This document shows positions 21,221 through 28,756 of a stretch of 37,227 nucleotides of DNA, piece after piece. This DNA is from Bacteroidales bacterium M6. GTDB taxonomy: Bacteria; Bacteroidota; Bacteroidia; Bacteroidales; Muribaculaceae. Position 1 is the first letter of the stretch, and each line of letters begins with the position of its first letter. A model generated the notes under the pieces. That model was given only the letters and a program-made list of their open reading frames with translations. It was not told where the DNA came from and ran no database searches. The stretch covers positions 6,213 through 43,439 of the forward strand of contig LUJQ01000069.1 in assembly GCA_001689485.1 (NCBI GenBank), given 5' to 3'. The position numbers were made by a program, and so were the translations under genes.

Positions 21221-21577
21221 TTAAAATGGCAGTTCTGAATCGTCAGCCGGAGGTGCAGCTGGTGCCGGTTGTGCATAGACTGGCTGCTGAGGTGCGGGTT
21301 GTGTCTTTGCCGTCGCTTTCCATGCAGTTGCCGACATATAGGTCTTCCCGTTGTATTCCCGTGTTGAGAAGTCAATCTCCACATCATACTCCACTCCTTG
21401 CTGAATATTGAGTTTGTCAATATTCTCGCCCATAACGGAGAATAGCACCGTTTTAGGATATTGGGTGTTTGAATTATCGTAGAGCAAAATGAAGTCTTTG
21501 CGTCTCCATTGCTTGCCTGCGGCTGTCGTTCCTGATTGTTCGGGTAGAGCCGATTGTATGAGTCCTGAGAATGTCAT
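21221..21577 (-). CDS. Probable ssDNA-binding (OB-fold) phage protein
   Basis: 118 aa from ATG 21577 (MTFSGLIQSALPEQSG...); the upstream extension to 21679 runs through the promoter palindrome and is rejected. A beta-rich core (RRKDFILLYDNSNTQYPKTVLFSVM, VEYDVEIDFSTREYNGKTYMSATAWKA) is followed by a disordered Pro/Gln/Ala tail ending in the acidic DDSELPF. An OB fold with an acidic DDLPF-like tip is typical of SSB-like proteins. In other Bacteroidetes this form occurs as a DUF3127 protein. It probably protects single strands in replication. Confidence 0.75.
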   Translation of the reverse strand: MTFSGLIQSALPEQSGTTAAGKQWRRKDFILLYDNSNTQYPKTVLFSVMGENIDKLNIQQGVEYDVEIDFSTREYNGKTYMSATAWKATAKTQPAPQQPVYAQPAPAAPPADDSELPF

Positions 21578-21612
21578 ATTCTGAGATTTTAATTGTCTTA
21601 TCTTATCAAGTA

Positions 21613-21644
21613 CAAATATAGCTATTTTATTGTAAATAGCTATA
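21613..21644 (-). promoter_or_regulatory. Promoter with operator-like palindrome for the ssDNA-binding gene
   Basis: Minus strand TATATTTG (rc of 21613-21620) is a -7 box. It overlaps a perfect 11-bp inverted repeat, TATAGCTATTT (21617-21627) and AAATAGCTATA (21634-21644), with a six-base spacer. A dimeric repressor site is likely. Confidence 0.55.
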
Positions 21645-21685
21645 AGTTTCTTTGTGCGAATGATTGGAAATCCAAACATAAATAT

Positions 21686-21693
21686 TACCTTTG
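21686..21693 (+). promoter_or_regulatory. Promoter of the predicted small RNA
   Basis: TACCTTTG, with TTGG at 21664-21667 about 18 nt upstream. It diverges from the ssDNA-binding gene promoter and points into the end of the minor head gene. Confidence 0.55.
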
Positions 21694-21699
21694 CAGCAC

Positions 21700-21771
21700 G
21701 ATACGTATTGAGCTACGGCAAGCGAAAACCTCGCCCCGGGCGGCCACTCTTTTTAGAGTGGCTTATTTTAT
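21700..21771 (+). ncRNA. Predicted small RNA of about 70 nt with its own terminator
   Basis: Starts about 7 nt after the TACCTTTG box and ends in GCCACTCT-TTTT-AGAGTGGC (21743-21762) followed by TTATTTTA, a good intrinsic terminator. No ORF of useful size is present. The body holds GATACGTATTGAGCTACGGC and a GC-rich segment. It is partly antisense to the 3' end of the minor head gene. The extent is an estimate. Confidence 0.5.
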
Positions 21772-22527
21772 ATAAATTGGTACTGCATAACAGCAGCATG
21801 AAATATGCTGAGGGAGATTTGTTCCCTCGTCAATAGAGTGAAAACCGCAGTTCTCATCGCACTGAGCGCACGGATAAGAGCTGCCACGTTGCACAAGCCA
21901 TCCAATAGCACCATCCGATTTTGTTTTTAATTCCCAATGCTGCATCCATGCGCTTTCAATGCCGTATTTGGTTAAGCCGGAGATTGCATTATACATCGAA
22001 CTGCTCCTACCTCGCCCATAAGTCAAAGGAGCTTCGATGCCGTCTTTAAGCATCGGATTGGCGTATGGCTGTCTGAGGTTATCACCGATGGACTTCACAA
22101 GAGCCGATTTGCCGATTCCGAGCAACAGGCCGGCACCTATAAGGAGCAACAATTCATTTTTGTATTTTCCTACATAATCGGTCAACCGCTCGTCAAAATT
22201 TGCTCCATGATTCTCTCCAAGGATGAAAGGCAATATAGTGTTTCTATTTTCCTCATGGTCGGCGATTGCCAGCGTGAGGAAATAATCGTCGATTGTTTCC
22301 TTTAACCACTGCACAACCTCGTCAATATCCCACTGCACCCTCAACGGCAAATCGCCATAGGAGGCAACCGTCGGGTGTATATTTGCCGAGTAGAGAATTT
22401 CAACAACGTGCTCCGCAGCCTCGCGCATAACGATAGAAAGGTTATAACTCATTGACCTCTCAGCATCGAGGCGTTGGCGTAGATATGATTTCGCCGCTTC
22501 TACGTCGGCTTCACTTGGCTGTCGCAT
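21763..22527 (-). CDS. Phage minor head / head morphogenesis protein (Mu F-like)
   Basis: 254 aa. A long helical N-terminal part (about 5-125), a Gly-rich hydrophobic stretch (LLLLIGAGLLLGIG), then the C-terminal domain with AWMQHWELKTKSD and CAQCDENCGFHSIDEGTNLPQHISCCCY. That late C..C...H....P.H..C.C pattern is the zinc-binding signature of Mu gpF-like head proteins. It probably joins the procapsid near the portal. It overlaps the portal gene by 17 bp and is last in the leftward packaging operon. Confidence 0.8.
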   Translation of the reverse strand: MRQPSEADVEAAKSYLRQRLDAERSMSYNLSIVMREAAEHVVEILYSANIHPTVASYGDLPLRVQWDIDEVVQWLKETIDDYFLTLAIADHEENRNTILPFILGENHGANFDERLTDYVGKYKNELLLLIGAGLLLGIGKSALVKSIGDNLRQPYANPMLKDGIEAPLTYGRGRSSSMYNAISGLTKYGIESAWMQHWELKTKSDGAIGWLVQRGSSYPCAQCDENCGFHSIDEGTNLPQHISCCCYAVPIYIK

Positions 22528-24082
22528 TAGTTACTTTCTGATTTTTCTGTTGGGACTGATTGTTTGTAGCGGTTTGTTTGTTTTTTATCTGAAAAAGCAA
22601 ATCAGACTGTTGCTGGTCTTTCATTTCCTTTGTAATTCTCTCCCATTCGCCTACTGAAGTGTATTCCGGCGCACGTTCCGAGGCTGTCTGTTTAGATATA
22701 AAACCAGCATTAACACCGGTTGCGAGGTCATTGATTACCGCACTTTCGTTGATATGCACATAAGGCTTAATCCAATATTTAAGTGGCAAGGTTGCGAAAT
22801 CGGAAGTCATCTCTACTTCTATGCCGTAGCCGTAAGAGAAGATTCTAACCATATCATTGAGGAACGGCTGCCATTCGGGTGCATCGCTCATAGCTTTCTC
22901 AACAGCAGGAGAGTAAAGGAGCTTGATTGCCACGCCCGGCAAATCGCCGCTTCGGAGTTCGGGCGGAATCACGGCGAAAGACTGCTCATAAATCAATTTA
23001 TAGAGCGTATCAAGCTGCTTCATGTAGCTATCGGATGCTGATTCCGCTTGCAGAGTGGAAACCTTATCCTCTTTACCCATAGAGATGGTGCGGATTGTGC
23101 CGTTGAGGTCATGCTGAAAGTCGAAGTTCTCGCCCTCTCCCTGAAATATCATGGTTGGCACGCCAAAAGCTTGATTGTTCTGCGCCATCTGCGAAAACGA
23201 CATATCGTAGGAGTCGCAGCTATCCTGCGATGGGAGCCAGCACGGGCCATCTTCATTCCGCTTGTACGCCACAGGGACAAACGGAAACCCATGCCGCTTT
23301 CGAGATTCTACTGTATAGCCCGATGCGCCGAGAGAGCCTAATATCTTCTCGTACACATTCTGATACCTTTCGCCGGTCTTTTTAAGACGTGTAAGATATG
23401 TGTCATCCCAAATTTCCAACCACTCAACAACAATTTCTCCGTTTTCGTCATAGTCGTAGAATGACCGGGCAAACAGTTTGAGCCGTCCACGGTTGTCAAA
23501 GTGCGGATATAGCGTCGAGCCGGTCTTATATGAATAGGTCTGCCATCCAAAAACACCATTTTCAAGGAATCCCACACAAGCGCAATCAGCGGTGATTTTC
23601 TCTGATTTCACACACTCGTAAAAAGACACCTCCGAATCCTTTTCAAGCCATCCCTCACGGAACTTGTCATAAGTGCCACGTTGCGCTTCCGTAGGTTTGG
23701 CCGTATTCATCTCAAACTGAATATCATTGCCGACAAGGTGTATCGTCTGTTTAAGGGCGATAATCTGCTGGAAGGCGAAAGCGAAGCGAGGCACACACTC
23801 CTTATACACTCTGCGTATTGTCTTGCCGGTGTCATTGCCCTGCTCGTCGTAAACAGGCTCTTGCTGCTCACGGTATATGTCGGGATACATCGTAGGGTCA
23901 TTTATGATATGCCCCGACGGATAGTATTGCCGAAGCATATCAGCCTGTGTCATTATGTCTGACTTTATGGAGTCGGCGGGCATTGGCGGCTCGTTTTCTG
24001 AGTTGAAAGCTCCGTGGCGGTAGTAACCCTCCGGGCGTATCAGTCGCCACGGGCGACGTGTCTTGATGTCTCTCGTTTTCAT
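22511..24082 (-). CDS. Portal protein
   Basis: 523 aa. Position between the large terminase and the minor head gene, size, and character (aromatic/acidic alpha-beta body, YGYGIEVEMTSDFATLPLKYWIKPYV, then INDLATGVNAGFISKQTASERAPEY and a Gln-rich tail) fit a siphophage portal of the SPP1/Gp6-like type. It forms the dodecameric DNA entry ring. The start overlaps the terminase stop (TAATG), consistent with coupled translation. Confidence 0.82.
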   Translation of the reverse strand: MKTRDIKTRRPWRLIRPEGYYRHGAFNSENEPPMPADSIKSDIMTQADMLRQYYPSGHIINDPTMYPDIYREQQEPVYDEQGNDTGKTIRRVYKECVPRFAFAFQQIIALKQTIHLVGNDIQFEMNTAKPTEAQRGTYDKFREGWLEKDSEVSFYECVKSEKITADCACVGFLENGVFGWQTYSYKTGSTLYPHFDNRGRLKLFARSFYDYDENGEIVVEWLEIWDDTYLTRLKKTGERYQNVYEKILGSLGASGYTVESRKRHGFPFVPVAYKRNEDGPCWLPSQDSCDSYDMSFSQMAQNNQAFGVPTMIFQGEGENFDFQHDLNGTIRTISMGKEDKVSTLQAESASDSYMKQLDTLYKLIYEQSFAVIPPELRSGDLPGVAIKLLYSPAVEKAMSDAPEWQPFLNDMVRIFSYGYGIEVEMTSDFATLPLKYWIKPYVHINESAVINDLATGVNAGFISKQTASERAPEYTSVGEWERITKEMKDQQQSDLLFQIKNKQTATNNQSQQKNQKVTNATAK

Positions 24083-25707
24083 TATCTATATCGGTTCGGG
24101 TTTACATATTTCATCAGGCGAGGCTTGGTGTGCTTTTTGCCTTTTATGTTGAAGATTCTGCGAATAATTATTGCCTCGATAAAGTCAGGCGAGTGCCGGG
24201 TGAATCGCTTCATGTCTTTTTTCTTGATTATCTGCCATGAGCGGTCTGATTGGCTTGTGTCCTGTCTTATCGCCTTGCGCTCCAAGTTGAGAATCTGCTC
24301 CAGCGGCACATTTTCATATCCATTGCCGGAATATTTGCGCTGGAGCAAATTTGGATTTATGGAGTATGCGCCGTTAATCAGTCCGTCGGCAAACTCGTAT
24401 GCGCATTGGCTCTTGGTATCGCCGTAGATGAATTTCAGCTTTGGGTCAACCGCCTGTTTTGGGATAAATGGAATCGCCTTGGTGAAAATATCCTTGAATG
24501 TCTGTCCGAGTCCCGGTAGGTCATAGGCGAAATTCTCCTCACGCACCTGCCAGTATCGCAGTTTCTCCCTCACAGACATGGCGGCATTTACAACTCCTAT
24601 ACGGCACACGAAAATATCGTCAATGTGATTGCCAATCCATTTCACAAGCACAAGGTTGTCGCCGCCATCTGCGGCAACGTCACATGTCGCCCGTAGCTGA
24701 TTGTCGCCCGTCTGCATGGTATTTCTGTAAAAAGCATCCATGTGGGCGAGCTTAATCATATCATCCCCTGCGCTCTTGAATTTCCAGTTGCCGTCAAGGT
24801 CACGGGCGCGTTGTTCGTCTGACTGATTGACAAGGTTCGCAAGATATGTGGGGTCAGAGGACATCAGAGCAACATTGTCCGAGAGCTTGGCTTCCACAAA
24901 TGCAACAGACTTGATGAAAAGCTCCTGCGGTGTGCCATAACGCTCATATTCAGGCTTCCAATAAGAGTGAATAATATCCTTGCACTGAGCATACACCTCC
25001 TCGCGGGAGTCTCCCCAATAGATAGTATCGGGAGTGTCGCCATCCATGAAGCAATAGCGTACCTTGCCATCACGCTCACGGATAGGCAGTCCGTCCTCAC
25101 CAATCCACCAGTCGATGAATTTGGCAACCCACGAATCCGGGTCGGGGTTACAGGTGCCTATGAAGCGGTTGCGGATTCCAAAGGCGTTACGGTTACAGGT
25201 AATGAGATACTTGAATTTCTCATATGCCATGTGCGTCACCTCATCGACACCGATATATGCAAACTGTTTTCCTTGGAAACGTGTGCGAAAGCTCTCCATC
25301 GTTCCGGCATGGAATGAGAATTTGAGCCATCCGCCGTTTTTGTAATTCCAAGTCATATCGTCTTTCGACTTGTTGTATTCTCCGAAATCTCGGAAAATAT
25401 CGAAAGACACGTCAACAAGGTCAGAGAGGTCATCCGTACCGGCACGGAGAATCACAGAGCGGAAATTCGGGTTGTAAATATCATAGAGTACACTATTGAG
25501 CAACACCCATGACTTGCCGCCGCCTCGACAGCCACCGCCAATCACAATATCGGCATCAGAGGAGAGTATATTTTCCTGCCCACCGGCCTGTATCGCCTTA
25601 TCGTTGGACTTCTTACTATCTATCGCTTCCCTCACGGACACAATGGCATCGTAGGACACAACTTTGCGCCCGTCAAGGAATGTCATTATGTCTGTGCCTT
25701 TTCTCAT
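24082..25707 (-). CDS. terL: Terminase large subunit
   Basis: 541 aa. ATPase: Walker A GGCRGGGKS (58-66), Walker B YIGVDE (151-156), coupling motif GTCNP (184-188). Nuclease: CDVAADGGDN (342-351) with an RNase H-like first Asp, and a following YGDTKSQCAYEFADGLIN region. It cuts and pumps phage DNA into the procapsid. An internal ATG at 25686 (residue 8) is an alternative start, because the first ATG touches the U tract of the leader hairpin. First gene of the leftward operon terL-portal-minor head. Confidence 0.92.
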   Translation of the reverse strand: MRKGTDIMTFLDGRKVVSYDAIVSVREAIDSKKSNDKAIQAGGQENILSSDADIVIGGGCRGGGKSWVLLNSVLYDIYNPNFRSVILRAGTDDLSDLVDVSFDIFRDFGEYNKSKDDMTWNYKNGGWLKFSFHAGTMESFRTRFQGKQFAYIGVDEVTHMAYEKFKYLITCNRNAFGIRNRFIGTCNPDPDSWVAKFIDWWIGEDGLPIRERDGKVRYCFMDGDTPDTIYWGDSREEVYAQCKDIIHSYWKPEYERYGTPQELFIKSVAFVEAKLSDNVALMSSDPTYLANLVNQSDEQRARDLDGNWKFKSAGDDMIKLAHMDAFYRNTMQTGDNQLRATCDVAADGGDNLVLVKWIGNHIDDIFVCRIGVVNAAMSVREKLRYWQVREENFAYDLPGLGQTFKDIFTKAIPFIPKQAVDPKLKFIYGDTKSQCAYEFADGLINGAYSINPNLLQRKYSGNGYENVPLEQILNLERKAIRQDTSQSDRSWQIIKKKDMKRFTRHSPDFIEAIIIRRIFNIKGKKHTKPRLMKYVNPNRYR

Positions 25708-25751
25708 AAAAAGAAAAGCCGGAAGTCCGCTGTGAAGCGAAAATCCGGCTT
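25707..25751 (-). terminator. Promoter-proximal terminator/attenuator upstream of terL
   Basis: Minus strand AAAGCCGGA (25751-25743) pairs with TCCGGCTTT (25723-25715) over 9 bp, with an inner CGCT/AGCG hairpin, followed by TCTTTTT. It is placed between the promoter at 25781-25788 and the terL start. Confidence 0.7.
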
Positions 25752-25780
25752 TATGAAAGCTCTAATTTGGTTATCTAAGT

Positions 25781-25788
25781 GCAAATTT
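25781..25788 (-). promoter_or_regulatory. terL operon promoter (-7 box)
   Basis: Minus strand TAAATTTG preceded by GAAAATAGAC, the same extended motif as at 15830 and 2358. Divergent from the capsid-side promoter at 25855. Confidence 0.7.
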
Positions 25789-25831
25789 AGTCTATTTTCG
25801 GGAAAATAACATTATTTTCTTATGTAATTAT

Positions 25832-25862
25832 TTTGTTTTATAGGAAAATAAACCTAATTTTG
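25832..25862 (+). promoter_or_regulatory. Promoter of the zinc ribbon-tRNA-capsid operon
   Basis: TTTG (25832-25835), 19 nt, TAATTTTG (25855-25862), with GGAAAATAAAC just before the -7 box. Confidence 0.72.
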
Positions 25863-25880
25863 CGGTGATAATACGCCGAT

Positions 25881-26069
25881 ATGAACATAATTGCAAAGAA
25901 AGACACTGACCAGACAGACGGAAGCGACCGCAACAGGCTTGCGGTATGCCCTTGTTGCGGACAGAAACTTTTTGAAATAGAAAGTCTGCACACAAAAGGT
26001 CTGTTCCGCCACAAGTGCCGCCGATGCAAGAAATACATAAAGGTAGCAGCCATAGATAAGGAAGATTGA
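25881..26069 (+). CDS. Com-like zinc-ribbon protein
   Basis: 62 aa. CPCCGQKLFEIES and RHKCRRCKKYIKV give CxxC...CxxC with basic surroundings, like phage Mu Com and similar small zinc-finger regulators. Mu Com controls translation of the DNA-modifying gene mom; no mom-like gene is adjacent here, so the target is unknown. First gene of the rightward structural operon, directly before three tRNA genes. Confidence 0.75.
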   Translation: MNIIAKKDTDQTDGSDRNRLAVCPCCGQKLFEIESLHTKGLFRHKCRRCKKYIKVAAIDKED

Positions 26070-26080
26070 TTTAGGTTATT

Positions 26081-26162
26081 GGGAGTGTCGCATAGCGGCA
26101 ATTGCAGCGGACTGTAAATCCGCCCTCTAACGAGTTCATAGGTTCGAGTCCTTTCACTCCCA
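26081..26162 (+). tRNA. tRNA-Tyr(GTA)
   Basis: 82 nt. Acceptor GGGAGTG/CACTCCC, anticodon stem GCGGA/TCCGC with loop CTGTAAA (anticodon GTA), a long class II variable arm (CCTCTAACGAG...) as expected for tRNA-Tyr, T-arm loop TTCGAGT, discriminator A. No CCA is encoded. Confidence 0.92.
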
Positions 26163-26168
26163 CAACAT

Positions 26169-26241
26169 AGCGCGGTAGAGCAGTTGGTAGCTCACTTGGC
26201 TCATAACCAAGAGGTCGGCGGTTCGAGTCCGCCCTGCGCCA
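26169..26241 (+). tRNA. tRNA-Met(CAT)
   Basis: 73 nt. D-stem GAGC/GCTC, anticodon stem CTTGG/CCAAG with loop CTCATAA (anticodon CAT), T-stem GGCGG/CCGCC, acceptor 3' strand CTGCGCC. The first acceptor pair is an A1-C72 mismatch, reminiscent of the mismatch in bacterial initiator tRNA. However, the three G-C anticodon-stem pairs typical of initiators are lacking (TGG/CCA). It could be elongator Met, or Ile(CAU) if lysidine-modified. Confidence 0.85.
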
Positions 26242-26246
26242 CAATT

Positions 26247-26320
26247 GGATTGGTAGCTCAGAAGGTTAGAGCAACGGATTTTTAATCCGTGGGGCGTAAG
26301 TTCGAGTCTTACCCAATTCA
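26247..26320 (+). tRNA. tRNA-Lys(TTT)
   Basis: 74 nt. Acceptor GGATTGG/CCAATTC with one G-U, D-stem GCTC/GAGC, anticodon stem ACGGA/TCCGT with loop TTTTTAA (anticodon TTT), T-stem GTAAG/CTTAC, discriminator A. Confidence 0.92.
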
Positions 26321-26351
26321 CAAATTACATAACTCCGCAAGGAGAAAAGCC

Positions 26352-26404
26352 AAAGAGCTTCAATGACGAGCAGCAATGCTCCGATTTGAGGCTCTTTTTT
26401 ATTT
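26352..26404 (+). terminator. Terminator/attenuator between the tRNA genes and the scaffold gene
   Basis: AAAGAGCTTCAA (26352-26363) pairs with TTGAGGCTCTTT (26386-26397; one G-U), with an inner GAGCA-GCAA-TGCTC hairpin, followed by six T and ATTT. It sits upstream of the whole capsid-tail operon, and no separate consensus promoter is obvious between it and ATG 26422. It could let the tRNAs be expressed without the late genes. Confidence 0.75.
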
Positions 26405-26421
26405 AACAATCTGACAGACAA

Positions 26422-27057
26422 ATGGAAAAAGAGACACTTTTATCCACTCTCACAGAGAAACTTGGGGAGACACCCCTTTCTCAGAGAACACTTGACAGCT
26501 ACATCAGCGACAATCTCCCTGCGGAGGGAACGGAGCCTGACGAGGCTTATTGGGAGAAACACACCAAGTTCCTCAAATCGCTCACAGGACAGTATCGTAC
26601 AGATGTAGCCGCCGGGATTGAGGACTACAAGAGAACCTTAAAGCCTCAACCCTCTACAACCGAGACGCAACCGAAGGGCGGAGACCCCGACCTTTTGAAG
26701 CGTATTGAACAGCTTGAAGGCAGACTTGCCGAGAGTGCGAAGAGTGCAACCGCAAACAACCTCCGCTCCGAAGTGACTGCAAAGGGCAAATCGCTGAAAG
26801 TCGCGAATGAGGCGATTTGGGAGGACGCTGTGAAAGCTGTGCAAATCGGGGATAACGACACCTCCGAAGATGTGACCGCAAAAGCCAAGAAGGAGTACGA
26901 AAGGCTGCTCAAACGCTATCACGGCGACGGGGCTGCACCTTACGGAAGCTCCGGCAGACAGGGTGCAAGCAAGGAGGCGGAAAAAGAAATGGCAGACCGC
27001 CGCGAGGCTTTCAAAGAGCAACAACGACGAGCCGGGCGACTGCCTAAGAAACAGTAA
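26422..27057 (+). CDS. Capsid scaffolding protein
   Basis: 211 aa, highly charged, Glu/Lys-rich and helical: LLKRIEQLEGRLAESAKSATANNLRSEV is a likely coiled coil, and the C-terminus (KEAEKEMADRREAFKEQQRRAGRLPKKQ) is basic. Position directly upstream of the decoration and major capsid genes fits a scaffold that guides procapsid assembly and then leaves. No protease motif is visible. Confidence 0.75.
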   Translation: MEKETLLSTLTEKLGETPLSQRTLDSYISDNLPAEGTEPDEAYWEKHTKFLKSLTGQYRTDVAAGIEDYKRTLKPQPSTTETQPKGGDPDLLKRIEQLEGRLAESAKSATANNLRSEVTAKGKSLKVANEAIWEDAVKAVQIGDNDTSEDVTAKAKKEYERLLKRYHGDGAAPYGSSGRQGASKEAEKEMADRREAFKEQQRRAGRLPKKQ

Positions 27058-27077
27058 CAATCAAAATCCAAACAAAC

Positions 27078-27512
27078 ATGGCTTATCAGAACGGAACATT
27101 CAACACCATCGGAGGCCACTCTGCCGAAATCGGCGGAAATCTTGTCGTTTGGGTGCGCACCTATCGCGTTGAGCATTTCGGCGGAAACCTCGATGTTTCG
27201 CTGTATCAACCGGGCGATGTGATTCCCGCAGGCTCTATGGCGATTTTCGACCAGCAGGCAAACACCATCGAGATAGTCAAGGCTGACGCTGCGGCAGACA
27301 AGCTCACAAAGGTAAACGGACTTATCTTCAACGACATCTGCATACCCTCCAATCCTATTCTCGCTTCCGGCGCAATTGTAACCTCCGGCAAAATCTACGC
27401 AGACCGAGCCGGAGCCGACGGCATCCCACCCTCCGTGGAAGCAAACCTCCCCATGATTTCATTCATGCGCGAGGGCAGAGAATACACCGCTTCCGGCGGA
27501 ACAGGAGCATAA
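27078..27512 (+). CDS. Head decoration/stabilisation-like protein
   Basis: 144 aa, beta-rich and Gly/Ala/Ile-rich (NLDVSLYQPGDVIPAGSMAIFDQQ, then NPILASGAIVTSGKIYADRAG). The "pG.v.pAG..." strand-turn pattern and position between scaffold and major capsid gene fit capsid cement proteins. The assignment is mainly positional. Confidence 0.6.
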   Translation: MAYQNGTFNTIGGHSAEIGGNLVVWVRTYRVEHFGGNLDVSLYQPGDVIPAGSMAIFDQQANTIEIVKADAAADKLTKVNGLIFNDICIPSNPILASGAIVTSGKIYADRAGADGIPPSVEANLPMISFMREGREYTASGGTGA

Positions 27513-27535
27513 TCAACAATTAAAACAGACAAACA

Positions 27536-28750
27536 ATGTACACACGAGGTAAAGAATACTACGACATTGTAGCCAAAGGGCTTGCTTCGTTGGGGTATGT
27601 GGATAGTGGAGACCGCTCCGCTTTCGACCTCTTTGTGGAGGACTCTTTCGCAGAGAAATACAATGCGGAAGCGACTTTTGCACAGATGGGCTTTGCGCTT
27701 AACCCCAATATTCCTATCAACCCGACATTCGAGCAGGTGGAGGCTACAATCCGTCCGTACACAATCGCGACCTATACCGACGAGGATTCGGACGGTGCGA
27801 CCAAATCAACTGACGGATTCTCGCTGAAAACTGGCGGCCTGCCTATTTTCAAGCACGAAATTGTCCTCAACCGCAAAATCATCCGCGAAAAGGCGTTGCT
27901 CGCAAAAGAACTTGGACGAACCACTCCCGAAATGGAAAATATCGTCATGCAGCTGCTTTTCAACGGCGTTGACGATTTGCTTGGTGGTAACTACAACACT
28001 TTCCGCAATCAGCGTAACCGTATTGTCTCCAACAAGGGAAAACTTGTCATCGACAAGAAAAACAACCCTCTCGGAATATCTTTTGAAATTGATTTCGGTA
28101 TTCCGACAAAGAATATCAAGGACAGCAAATGGTACAAACGTGCGGCTGACGGAACTGTGACGCAGAACACCGCAGTAGGCAAGACCATAATCCCCATCGA
28201 GGTCATGCAGGATGTGAAAGACAACGCAGAGCAGGTGGACTTCGCAGGCCCCGGTCATTGGGAATGCTCCAAGAAAACTTGGCGCACCCTTGCGAAGCTC
28301 GACTACTTCCGCAATGCCTGCGTCATTTCGACACGACCTGATATATCGGACGCTGCACAGCGACTCGCTTTCGGCAAAACTATCTCAGACACCGCGCTCA
28401 AAGCATTCATCGAAGACGCTATTGGTGCGACAATCACAGTAATCGACAACAAGGAGTTTATTGAAAACTTCAATCCGACCACACGAAAGATTGAAACTCA
28501 GGAAATACCCTCGTTTGAGGACGATGTGCTTGTGTATGTGCCAGACGGCATTATCGGTGACGTTCAGTGTGGAAAGCCTTTCTATATGGAAACCCCCGGA
28601 GCGCGTGTAGCCCTCTACGACGGTGGACGCACACTGCTTAGACAGGTATTCACAGACGAGCCTATGACACAGGTAGTCAAATCGGAGGTCACAGGCTTGT
28701 GCGTACCCAACAAGACGCGTCATATGTATTACCTGAACATCCAAGGCTAA
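27536..28750 (+). CDS. Major capsid protein
   Basis: 404 aa, by position and size the HK97-fold shell protein. Typical pieces: an N-terminal helical region, a charged loop (YTDEDSDGATKSTDGFSLKTGGLPIFKHEIVLNRK), a central helix and a C-terminal segment (DDVLVYVPDGIIGDVQCGKPFYMETPGARVALYDGGRTLLRQVF) with the strand-rich end common to capsids of Bacteroidetes phages. It follows scaffold and decoration genes with 20-25 bp spacing. Confidence 0.82.
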   Translation: MYTRGKEYYDIVAKGLASLGYVDSGDRSAFDLFVEDSFAEKYNAEATFAQMGFALNPNIPINPTFEQVEATIRPYTIATYTDEDSDGATKSTDGFSLKTGGLPIFKHEIVLNRKIIREKALLAKELGRTTPEMENIVMQLLFNGVDDLLGGNYNTFRNQRNRIVSNKGKLVIDKKNNPLGISFEIDFGIPTKNIKDSKWYKRAADGTVTQNTAVGKTIIPIEVMQDVKDNAEQVDFAGPGHWECSKKTWRTLAKLDYFRNACVISTRPDISDAAQRLAFGKTISDTALKAFIEDAIGATITVIDNKEFIENFNPTTRKIETQEIPSFEDDVLVYVPDGIIGDVQCGKPFYMETPGARVALYDGGRTLLRQVFTDEPMTQVVKSEVTGLCVPNKTRHMYYLNIQG

Positions 28751-28756
28751 TAAATT

